Part shown: positions 24,490 through 32,333 of the stretch, piece after piece
Layout: each line of letters starts with the position of its first letter
How positions within the stretch are numbered: position 1 is the stretch's first letter
Assembly (NCBI RefSeq): GCF_042676025.1
Contig: NZ_JBHTJP010000032.1
Location: forward strand, 806,001-870,000
Length of the DNA: 64,000 bases
Reading direction: 5' to 3'
Origin: Salinimicrobium gaetbulicola
Lineage (GTDB): Bacteria; Bacteroidota; Bacteroidia; Flavobacteriales; Flavobacteriaceae
Notes under the pieces: generated by a model
Seen by the model: the letters and a program-made list of their open reading frames with translations, nothing else
Databases searched by the model: none
What the model was told of the DNA's origin: nothing
Position numbers and translations under genes: made by a program

Positions 24490-26850
24490 ATGAAGAGTTT
24501 CATCCTATTTTTAGCCTTATTTTCTGCCACCCTGGTGGGTAGTGCTGCAAACGACCCCATAATATTGGGAAGTGTAACCGGGACGGTGATGGACAATGAT
24601 CTACACGAACCTATCCCCTACGCCACAATCACCGTCAAAAATGAAACGGGCGAAATTGTTACCGGAACGGTAAGCCGGGTAGATGGAAGTTTTATTTTAG
24701 AAAAACTTCCGGCTGGAAAATACCTTTTCGAAGTACAGTTTATGGGCTACAAAACCTATTCGGAAGAGGTAATTATTTCAAACAAAAAGAAAGAGTTCGA
24801 CCTCGGCGAGATCTATTTAAATGCCGAAGTAGCCCTTCTCAACGATGTTGAAGTGGTAGCAGAACGTTCGACGATCGAACAAAGAATCGACCGTAAAGTG
24901 GTCAACGTAGGAAAAGACCTTACCACTACAGGAGCTACCGCCTCAGAGATCATGAACAACATTCCTTCGGTCAGCGTAGACCAGGATGGTAATATCGCCT
25001 TAAGGGGAAATCAAAACGTGAAGGTTCTTGTTGACGGGAAACCAACTAATATGGACGTAGCAACACTCCTTAAACAAATACCTTCTACCTCTATTAAGCA
25101 GATTGAATTGATCACTAATCCTTCCGCGAAGCATGATCCTGAAGGCATGAGCGGTATTATAAACATCATTCTTCACAAGAACAGCAACCTCGGCTTTAAC
25201 GGAAATGTAACGACCGGAATTACAGTGGCCGAAAAGTTGAGTTCCACAGGGTCTTTGAACATGAACTATCGCAAAGGAAAATTCAATTTTTACACGAATT
25301 TAGGTGCGAATGATCGCAACAATAAATTAGACGGATACATCAGGAACTTAACCACAGGAGTAACTGAGTACCCAGATCTTGAATTCGGAAATACGGGATA
25401 TCTCGCCAAAGCCGGTGTTGACTTCTATCTTAATGACAAAAACGTACTTTCATTTTACACCAATCAGAATCTATCCCTACAAAGGTTTAATGGGGATTTT
25501 AACCTGGATTATCCGGCCCAGCCTTCTTTGAACTATACCCAGGTAGTAGATACCGATGAAGAAAACCTGTCATCGACCTATAACTTTGACTTCAAACATG
25601 ATTTCGAAAAGGAAGGCCACAACCTGGAACTGGAAGCTGATCTTAACAGATATACAAATGATGAGGATACCTCTTTTGAATTCGTAGGAGAAAATCCTCC
25701 ATCTGAAGATTTTTTAGACAGGTTAGACAAAGAAAGACTCACTACCCTTATAAACCTTGATTATGTGAACCCACTTTCTGAAACTATGAAACTGGAACTT
25801 GGTGCCGAGTCCCGAATAGAAAGGTCAGAAAATGATTACCGTTCCACAAACACCAATTTGAACGATGTGCTTTACAATTATGACCGCGATATTTACTCTT
25901 TCTACGCCACCTTCGGACAGAATTTTGACAAATGGTCTTATCAGTTTGGAACGAGAATGGAGAATTATAATGTAGAGGCTGTTCAGCAAGGGAGTAAGGT
26001 CTATGAAGACGATTATTTCACTTTTTACCCATCGGCTTTTCTTTCTTATACCCCGAGCGAAAAGAATTCATTCAATCTAAGCTATAGTCGCAGGGTAGAC
26101 AGGCCATCGTTCAATCAGGTGAACCCGGCAAGGCAGTTATCGACTCCAAGGTTGACCGTAAAAGGTAATCCTGAGTTGCAACCGCAATTCACCAATTCAA
26201 TTGAATTGAACTACACCCGAAAGCTGGGGAGAAATTCAATTTCCGGAGGTGTATTTTACAGAATGATCAATGACGAGATCGACCAGGTGATCGATGAAGA
26301 TCCTGAGAATCCTGAACACCTTATCCTGACTTTCGGGAATGCTGGGGACAGCAACTCATACGGAATTGAGCTTTCCGGAAACTTTAAACCCGCCCATTTC
26401 TGGGATCTCAACGCGAATTTCAATTTTTATGGACAATCCATCAGCGGATTCCTGGGATCTACTTATGTAGAGAAAGAAACAACGTTTTACCGTTTTCAGG
26501 CGAATAACTCGTTTAAGGTTTCAAACCGCTTAAAACTTCAATTATTTGGTATTTATCAGGGGCCGGCGGAAACCATACAATTTAAACTTGATGACATGTA
26601 CTTCGTGAATATTGGTGCACGTTACAGCTTCTGGGATGACAAGGCTTCTTTAAGCCTGAATGTTAATGACATTTTCAAAACCCAGTACCAGCAGTTTTCA
26701 ACGACTCTGCCAAGTGCTCAAACGGGAAAACTCGCCAGGGACTCCCGCAACGTATACCTGGGCTTCTCCTATAGGTTTGGAGGCGGAAAGAACCGCGCCC
26801 TGCAAAGAAAACAACGAGATGATAATACTGCCAGCGGCGGAATGTTCTAA
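24490..26850 (+). CDS. outer-membrane beta-barrel protein with N-terminal carboxypeptidase-regulatory domain (TonB-receptor-like)
   Basis: About 786 residues. The signal peptide MKSFILFLALFSATLVGSAA is followed by a carboxypeptidase-regulatory-like beta-sandwich (about 25-115; VTGTVMDNDLHEPIPYATIT, GSFILEKLPAGKY), a plug-like region (NVGKDLTTTGATASEIMNNIPSVSV region, LRGNQNVKVLVDGKP) and a large C-terminal beta-barrel (outer membrane beta-barrel family 3), ending in SFRFGG-type strands. This plan resembles SusC/TonB-dependent receptors but belongs to the TonB-box-poor beta-barrel family abundant in Bacteroidota. The substrate is unknown. The start at 24490 is chosen because the signal peptide begins there; an in-frame ATG at 24454 adds 12 polar residues. 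No SusD partner lies nearby. Confidence 0.85.
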   Translation: MKSFILFLALFSATLVGSAANDPIILGSVTGTVMDNDLHEPIPYATITVKNETGEIVTGTVSRVDGSFILEKLPAGKYLFEVQFMGYKTYSEEVIISNKKKEFDLGEIYLNAEVALLNDVEVVAERSTIEQRIDRKVVNVGKDLTTTGATASEIMNNIPSVSVDQDGNIALRGNQNVKVLVDGKPTNMDVATLLKQIPSTSIKQIELITNPSAKHDPEGMSGIINIILHKNSNLGFNGNVTTGITVAEKLSSTGSLNMNYRKGKFNFYTNLGANDRNNKLDGYIRNLTTGVTEYPDLEFGNTGYLAKAGVDFYLNDKNVLSFYTNQNLSLQRFNGDFNLDYPAQPSLNYTQVVDTDEENLSSTYNFDFKHDFEKEGHNLELEADLNRYTNDEDTSFEFVGENPPSEDFLDRLDKERLTTLINLDYVNPLSETMKLELGAESRIERSENDYRSTNTNLNDVLYNYDRDIYSFYATFGQNFDKWSYQFGTRMENYNVEAVQQGSKVYEDDYFTFYPSAFLSYTPSEKNSFNLSYSRRVDRPSFNQVNPARQLSTPRLTVKGNPELQPQFTNSIELNYTRKLGRNSISGGVFYRMINDEIDQVIDEDPENPEHLILTFGNAGDSNSYGIELSGNFKPAHFWDLNANFNFYGQSISGFLGSTYVEKETTFYRFQANNSFKVSNRLKLQLFGIYQGPAETIQFKLDDMYFVNIGARYSFWDDKASLSLNVNDIFKTQYQQFSTTLPSAQTGKLARDSRNVYLGFSYRFGGGKNRALQRKQRDDNTASGGMF

Positions 26851-26870
26851 TAGTTTGTTTGTTTAGCCAA

Positions 26871-26900
26871 AAAAAGCCGCAACGATCGTTGCGGCTTTTT
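26871..26900. terminator. bidirectional terminator between convergent genes
   Basis: A perfect 30 bp palindrome: AAAAAGCCGCAACGA and its exact complement. A-tract and T-tract serve both strands, stopping the outer-membrane protein gene and fabH. Confidence 0.92.
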
Positions 26901-26920
26901 GATTTTTGGTTTGAAGCATA

Positions 26921-27931
26921 CTACCAATTAATAATGGCACTACCCCAGGTAAATCCACTACCAAAGGCGGCCAATACAACAGTATCGCCTTCTTTGATCT
27001 TACCGTTCTCCCATGCTTCGGTCAAAGCGATAGGAATAGAAGCAGCTGTGGTATTTCCATACTTCTGAATATTGTTATAAACCTGATCATCGCTTAACTT
27101 GAACTTCTGCTGAATGAACTGAGAAATTCGAAGGTTTGCCTGGTGAGGGATCAACATGTCGATATCTTTAACTTCAAGACCATTCGCTTCAAGTCCCTCC
27201 ATGATCACTTCAGAAAAACGAACCACCGCATTCTTGAATACGAACTGACCATTCATATAAGGGTAATATGGTATATCATCGCCCTGTGGATTTTCAGCAA
27301 TGATCTCAGGAACCCAGTGAAGTGTACTAGGTCCTTTTAAAGATAATTCAAGAGCGTGTTTTCCTTCAGAATGCAAATGCGTGGAAAGTATTCCCTGCCC
27401 GTTGTGATCGCTACGAGTAAGAACAGCTGCTCCTGCTCCATCACCAAATATCACAGACACTCCTCTACCTCTTGTAGAGAAATCAAGGCCGCCACTGTGA
27501 TTTTCACTACCAATCACTAAAACGTTTTCGTACATTCCTGTTTTAATGAATTGATCAGCAACCGAAAGCCCATAGATAAAACCGCTACATTGGTTTCTTA
27601 CATCTAATGCAGGGCAGGTGTCAATATCCAGCATTTCCTGAACCTGAACTCCCCCTCCTGGGAAATAATAATCAGGACTTAAAGTCGCAAATACTATAAG
27701 GTCAATATCATCTTTTGATATGTTCGCACGTTCAATGGCTATTTTAGCAGCTTTCACTCCCATCACCGCGGTCGTGTTGCCATCTCCTTTTTTAATGTGT
27801 CTTCTTTCTTTTATTCCGGTTCTCTCCTGGATCCACTCATCATTAGTGTCCATTATTTTAGCAAGGTCATCATTGGTTACCACATTCTCCGGCACATAGC
27901 TTCCCAATCCTGCTATCTTTGACTGATACAT
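26921..27931 (-). CDS. fabH: 3-oxoacyl-ACP synthase III (FabH / KAS III family)
   Basis: 336 residues. The KAS III catalytic triad is C115 in DVRNQCSGF, H263 in IPHQANLRI and N293 in KYGNTTAASIP. GDGAGAAVL and the C-terminal GSGFTWGSAIINW are typical. It condenses an acyl-CoA primer (acetyl- or branched) with malonyl-ACP to start fatty acid synthesis. Bacteroidota often carry several FabH copies, and this one is not in the plsX-fabH-accB cluster, so it may be a paralogue with another primer preference. It is a single gene bounded by a bidirectional terminator. Confidence 0.9.
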   Translation of the reverse strand: MYQSKIAGLGSYVPENVVTNDDLAKIMDTNDEWIQERTGIKERRHIKKGDGNTTAVMGVKAAKIAIERANISKDDIDLIVFATLSPDYYFPGGGVQVQEMLDIDTCPALDVRNQCSGFIYGLSVADQFIKTGMYENVLVIGSENHSGGLDFSTRGRGVSVIFGDGAGAAVLTRSDHNGQGILSTHLHSEGKHALELSLKGPSTLHWVPEIIAENPQGDDIPYYPYMNGQFVFKNAVVRFSEVIMEGLEANGLEVKDIDMLIPHQANLRISQFIQQKFKLSDDQVYNNIQKYGNTTAASIPIALTEAWENGKIKEGDTVVLAAFGSGFTWGSAIINW

Positions 27932-28092
27932 TTATTGTTTATTAGGGTATTTAAAATTATTCCTCTTAAATTTAAGCAATTAATAAAAATTGCGCCCGCA
28001 ATATAAGAAAGATTAACGTTCTTCTAATCAAACTTGGTTACTCCTTAAAGGAAATATCTCAAGTCCCTGACAGCCAAAAACAAACCTGTAAA

Positions 28093-29406
28093 TTACTTCG
28101 TAAGGAATTTTTCCCAGTTATTGACCTCTACCCTGGCACCCAGTTCGTGAAGCAAACTGTAAAGCCCCATAAATGTGCGACTTATATATAAAAAATGCTC
28201 ACTACCCCGGTTGGTGTTCATTTTCCGCAATTCTTTATCCCTGCTATACTCCTCACTTAATGCTGAAATGGATTGTAAAAAGGAAGGATCAGAAAAATCA
28301 AAATGAACAGAATTCAACGGTTTTGCAAAGAGACTCAGCATTTGGTAATACATCCTGGTAAAATACTCTGTTTCCTTTGGGGAATCTGATTCGTGAAGGA
28401 TCTCAAGTTCCCTCAGCTTGGTTTGCAGAAAATCCATGTCTTCAAAATTTTCCTTCTTCGTGAGTTCGAAATAAGGATTGTAAAAATCTTCAGGCAGTCG
28501 TTTTATACATCCAAAATCTATGGCAATTAACCTCTTTTGTTCATCAACCAGGAAATTACCGGGATGCGGATCTGCATGCACCGCCTTTAAAGCGTGTATT
28601 TGATAGAAATAAAAATCCCACAAGGTTTGTCCTATTTTGTCAGCCTCTTCGGCGGAAGGATTGGATTTCGCAAATTCACTTAAGTGGATCCCGGTCATCC
28701 AGTCCATAGTGATGATCTTTTCACTGGATAGATCCTCGTAATATTTCGGAAAGAGAAGATTTGGAAGGTGATCACAGCTTTCGGAAATTTCTTTGCTTTG
28801 CTGCAATTCCATGGTATAATCTGTTTCCTCCATCAACTTATCCTCAACCTCCCTGAAGTACTTTTCAGAATCTTCTCCTTGAAGATTGAACATTTTAAGA
28901 GCGATGGGTTTTACAAGAGCCAGGTCTGAGCTTATACTTTCAGCAACGCCAGGATACTGTATCTTGACAGCCAATTTCTTACCATTCAGTTCTGCCTTAT
29001 GCACCTGACCAATACTAGCGGCATTCACAGACTCGCTGGAGAAAGAATCAAAGATCTCCTCCGGATACTTTCCATGGTATTTTTTAAAGGTTTTCTTAAC
29101 CAATGGAGCAGACAATGGCGGCACACTGAATTGGGCCAGGCTGAATTTTTCCACATAGGCTGCAGGAAGCAGGCTTTTCTCCATGGATAGCATTTGAGCG
29201 ACTTTCAAGGCACTCCCTTTCAGACTTTTCAAACCGTCATAGATATCCTCCGCGTTACTTTGATCGAGTTCCTCCCGGGAAAGCTCTGAGTTCAGCGCTT
29301 TTTTTCCGTAGTATTTTAAATAGTTACCGCCGATCTTAAAACCCGTTTGCAGCATTTTGCTGGTACGACCAATCTTTCCGGTAGGTATATTATCAATTGT
29401 TTTCAT
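28093..29406 (-). CDS. AarF/ABC1/UbiB-family atypical kinase
   Basis: A 437-residue ABC1 family kinase-like protein. Visible: the KxGQ-like N-terminal LKGSALKVAQMLSMEKSLLP, the A-loop region AASIGQVHKAELNGKKLAVKIQYPG, the catalytic loop VHADPHPGNFLVDE and the metal-binding IDFGCIKRLP. Members are ATPases linked to isoprenoid-lipid (quinone) metabolism. It sits 74 bp downstream of a TetR-type regulator on the same strand, and the pair is likely co-transcribed and self-regulated. The regulatory target and lipid substrate are unknown. Confidence 0.87.
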   Translation of the reverse strand: MKTIDNIPTGKIGRTSKMLQTGFKIGGNYLKYYGKKALNSELSREELDQSNAEDIYDGLKSLKGSALKVAQMLSMEKSLLPAAYVEKFSLAQFSVPPLSAPLVKKTFKKYHGKYPEEIFDSFSSESVNAASIGQVHKAELNGKKLAVKIQYPGVAESISSDLALVKPIALKMFNLQGEDSEKYFREVEDKLMEETDYTMELQQSKEISESCDHLPNLLFPKYYEDLSSEKIITMDWMTGIHLSEFAKSNPSAEEADKIGQTLWDFYFYQIHALKAVHADPHPGNFLVDEQKRLIAIDFGCIKRLPEDFYNPYFELTKKENFEDMDFLQTKLRELEILHESDSPKETEYFTRMYYQMLSLFAKPLNSVHFDFSDPSFLQSISALSEEYSRDKELRKMNTNRGSEHFLYISRTFMGLYSLLHELGARVEVNNWEKFLTK

Positions 29407-29480
29407 AGCAATTTTTAAGCATTAAAAGCCCGCAGGAGGATGTAGGGGTTCCCATTCTGCGGGCAAAAAAACGGGTGAGA

Positions 29481-30149
29481 CTAAGACATCTTCTCCTTCC
29501 AGAGAAATCTGCCAAAATCAAATACCCGTTCTAGGGGGGTTGTATCAAAAAGTTCAAAAAGCGTATTTACAGATTTCTCTATAGCGACATCGGTACTTTC
29601 GAATTTTACTGAACTATCATTTTTCCAAAACCTAAGCAGGAATAGCTGCTGCAGCCAAACCGATTCAGAAAAGATCATTTCAGATTTGTTCAAACTTGCG
29701 GCCGGTCTTTGAGAATTCTCTTCTTTGGCAAGTTCCTTCGCGAAACCCTTTACTTTATGACGAAGACCTGATAACTGCTCCAGATTTTTCAATGGACTCT
29801 TTTCTTTAGAAAGGCTTAAGAGCACATAACTTCGGTTTGCGGTTAGTATTTCAAAAAAAGTAAAAAAGTAGGTTAGCAACTTTTCCCTGGCAGAAAAATC
29901 TTTATAATCTGCACTCTTATTCATTACTTCAAGGGCATGATCAAAAAATTGTTCCCATATACCTTTTTCAAGAGCTTCAAAACTTCCGTAGAAATTATAG
30001 AAATCCTCTTCCTTAATTTTATTCAGCTTACAGAATTTATAGATACTTAAAGGAGCGACACCTTGCTCCAGCACATGATCCATATAAAAGGCGGTTAATT
30101 TTTCCCGGGTAAGTTTTTTATCTTTTTCTGAGTTTTTTACAGTGGCCAT
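29481..30149 (-). CDS. TetR-family transcriptional regulator
   Basis: A 222-residue protein. The N-terminal 60 residues form a TetR-like helix-turn-helix (KLTAFYMDHVLEQGVAPLSIYKFCKLNKIKEEDFYNFYGSFEALEKGIWE, with the FYNFYGSFEAL recognition-helix pattern). The rest is an all-helical ligand-binding domain. It precedes the ABC1 kinase gene on the same strand and has an inverted repeat over its own promoter (30164-30199), consistent with autorepression. The ligand is unknown; a membrane-lipid or quinone precursor would fit the neighbour but is a guess. Confidence 0.8.
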   Translation of the reverse strand: MATVKNSEKDKKLTREKLTAFYMDHVLEQGVAPLSIYKFCKLNKIKEEDFYNFYGSFEALEKGIWEQFFDHALEVMNKSADYKDFSAREKLLTYFFTFFEILTANRSYVLLSLSKEKSPLKNLEQLSGLRHKVKGFAKELAKEENSQRPAASLNKSEMIFSESVWLQQLFLLRFWKNDSSVKFESTDVAIEKSVNTLFELFDTTPLERVFDFGRFLWKEKMS

Positions 30150-30163
30150 ATGACGAAGTTTTA

Positions 30164-30199
30164 TTTTGTTTAAGTAAATTTACGCAAATCTAAACAAAA
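30164..30199 (-). promoter_or_regulatory. promoter and putative operator of the TetR-aarF pair
   Basis: A perfect 9 bp inverted repeat TTTTGTTTA (30164-30172) / TAAACAAAA (30191-30199) with an 18 bp spacer surrounds a perfect -7 box TAGATTTG (minus strand, 30185-30192). A 10 bp palindrome GTAAATTTAC lies at 30174-30183 inside. The position 15-50 bp before the regulator's ATG suits autoregulation. Confidence 0.6.
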
Positions 30200-30357
30200 A
30201 TTAAAAGAAGTAGTGTTAAATGCTGTGCTTCAAGTGTTAACTTAGACGTAAAGTCAATTGGTTCATTACAAGTTATGTCAGTTTGTCAGCGGCCGGTTAT
30301 TGGTACTTTTTTTGACTCTTAGATGAGGAACAAAAAATTACTTAAATAAATTTATAT

Positions 30358-32241
30358 ATGGCAACCGGAAACATTAATGTATCTGTAGAAAACATATTTC
30401 CACTCATCAAAAAGTTTCTCTACAGTGATCATGAGATCTTCCTGAGAGAGTTGATCTCAAACGCGACAGACGCGACTTTGAAGTTAAAACACCTTACCAG
30501 TATTGGTGAGGCTTCTGTGGAATACGGAAATCCTGTGATCGAGGTAAAGATCGACAAAGAGAAGAAGCAACTTCGTATCTCTGATCAGGGGATCGGGATG
30601 ACCAAAGAAGAGGTTGAAAAATACATTAACCAGGTGGCTTTTTCAGGAGCAGAAGAATTCCTTGAAAAATATAAGGATTCCGCGAAAGACAGCGGGATCA
30701 TCGGGCATTTTGGTTTAGGATTCTACTCAGCCTTTATGGTAGCGAACAAAGTAGAGATCATCACCAAATCTTATAAAGATGAACCGGCGGCTCACTGGGT
30801 ATGCGAAGGAACCACTGAATTCACCCTGGAAGAAGCCGATAAAAAAGAACGCGGTACAGAGATCATTCTTCATATCAATGAAGATGATAAAGAGTTTCTT
30901 GAAGAAAACCGAATTGAGCAATTGCTTGTGAAATACAACAAGTTCATGCCGGTACCAATTAAATTCGGAACTAAGGAAGAAACCATCGAGTTACCCGAAG
31001 ATGCACCTGAAGATGCCAAGCCGGAAACTAAAACTGTTGACAAGATCATCAACAACACCAATCCAGCCTGGACCAAACAACCTACAGACCTGGAGGAAAA
31101 GGATTATAACGAATTTTACAGGGAACTTTACCCTATGCAATTCGAAGATCCATTATTCCACATTCACCTGAATGTCGACTATCCGTTCAATCTTACCGGA
31201 ATACTTTACTTCCCTAAGATGACCAGGGATATGAATATCCAGAAGGATAAGATACAGTTGTACCAAAACCAGGTTTTTGTAACTGACAATGTGGAAGGAA
31301 TTGTTCCTGAATTCCTTACTATGCTTAGAGGGGTGATCGATTCTCCGGATATTCCTTTGAACGTTTCAAGATCTTACTTACAGGCTGACGGAGCGGTGAA
31401 AAAGATCTCAAGTTATATCACCCGAAAAGTAGCAGATAAGCTGAAAACACTTTTCAATAATAATCGTGAAGATTTTGAAAAGAAATGGGATGATATTAAG
31501 ATCGTGATCGAGTACGGAATGCTTTCTGAAGATAAGTTCTTTGAAAAAGCCCAGGCCTTCGCTCTTTATCCAACAGTAGATAAGAAATATTATACTTTCG
31601 AGGAGCTGGAAGAAAAGATAAAAGACACTCAAACCGATAAGGACGGAAATAAAGTAATTCTTTACGCTTCTAATGAAGATGAGCAGCACAGCTATATTGA
31701 AGCTGCCAAAGAGAAAGGCTATGAAGTTCTTTTATTGGATTCTCCTATCGTATCTCATTTAATCCAGAAACTGGAAGCTGAAAAAGAGAAAATTTCTTTC
31801 GCTCGTGTAGACGCAGATCATATTGATAATCTAATCAAGAAAGAAGAGGAAAAAATTTCAAAACTTTCTGAAGAGGAAAAAGAAAAGCTAAAAACAGACT
31901 TCGAAAAGGTGATCCCAAAAGAGAAGTACAACGTACAGCTTGAAAGTATGGATAGTAATGCGGCTCCTTTGATCATCACGCAGCCTGAATTTATGCGTAG
32001 AATGAAAGAAATGCAGCAAACCGGCGGTGGAATGTTTGGAATGGGCAACATGCCTGAGATGTACAATCTTGTGGTAAATACAAATCACCCGTTGATTTCA
32101 GATATTCTGAACACTAAAACCGAGAAGAAACAGGAGCGTTTGATCAAGCAATCGCTTGACCTTGCAAGGCTATCTCAAAACCTCTTAAAAGGGGAAGAGT
32201 TAACTTCGTTTATCAAACGTAGTTTTGAAATGATCAAATAA
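30358..32241 (+). CDS. htpG: HtpG, Hsp90-family chaperone
   Basis: A 627-residue bacterial Hsp90. The N-terminal ATPase domain has LRELISNATDA, DQGIGMTKEE, GHFGLGFYSAFMVA and GTEIILHI; the middle domain has FPKMTRDMNIQ and LNVSRSYLQAD, with the catalytic-loop arginine; the C-terminal dimerisation domain ends at FEMIK. The glycine-methionine run MQQTGGGMFGMGNMPEM near the C-terminus is typical of Bacteroidota. It assists client protein maturation under stress. No heat-shock operator (CIRCE) is visible upstream. The transcript ends with two strong hairpins, the first across the stop codon. Confidence 0.97.
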   Translation: MATGNINVSVENIFPLIKKFLYSDHEIFLRELISNATDATLKLKHLTSIGEASVEYGNPVIEVKIDKEKKQLRISDQGIGMTKEEVEKYINQVAFSGAEEFLEKYKDSAKDSGIIGHFGLGFYSAFMVANKVEIITKSYKDEPAAHWVCEGTTEFTLEEADKKERGTEIILHINEDDKEFLEENRIEQLLVKYNKFMPVPIKFGTKEETIELPEDAPEDAKPETKTVDKIINNTNPAWTKQPTDLEEKDYNEFYRELYPMQFEDPLFHIHLNVDYPFNLTGILYFPKMTRDMNIQKDKIQLYQNQVFVTDNVEGIVPEFLTMLRGVIDSPDIPLNVSRSYLQADGAVKKISSYITRKVADKLKTLFNNNREDFEKKWDDIKIVIEYGMLSEDKFFEKAQAFALYPTVDKKYYTFEELEEKIKDTQTDKDGNKVILYASNEDEQHSYIEAAKEKGYEVLLLDSPIVSHLIQKLEAEKEKISFARVDADHIDNLIKKEEEKISKLSEEEKEKLKTDFEKVIPKEKYNVQLESMDSNAAPLIITQPEFMRRMKEMQQTGGGMFGMGNMPEMYNLVVNTNHPLISDILNTKTEKKQERLIKQSLDLARLSQNLLKGEELTSFIKRSFEMIK

Positions 32242-32259
32242 TCATTGATCATTTCAAAA
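32223..32259 (+). repeat. 14-bp inverted repeat across the htpG stop codon
   Basis: TTTTGAAATGATCA (32223-32236) and TGATCATTTCAAAA (32246-32259) are exact complements with a 9-base loop containing the TAA stop. It forms a very stable AU-rich RNA hairpin right before the terminator. Confidence 0.85.
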
Positions 32260-32262
32260 AGT

Positions 32263-32300
32263 AAAAGCCGCTTTCTGGAAAATCAGAGAGCGGCTTTTTT
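32263..32300 (+). terminator. rho-independent terminator of htpG
   Basis: Stem AAAGCCGCTTTCT / AGAGAGCGGCTTT (one mismatch) followed by TTTTTT. It may also work on the minus strand for the convergent histidine kinase gene. Confidence 0.88.
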
Positions 32301-32333
32301 ATGTTTTTAATGCCCCGGACCGTTTATAACCTT

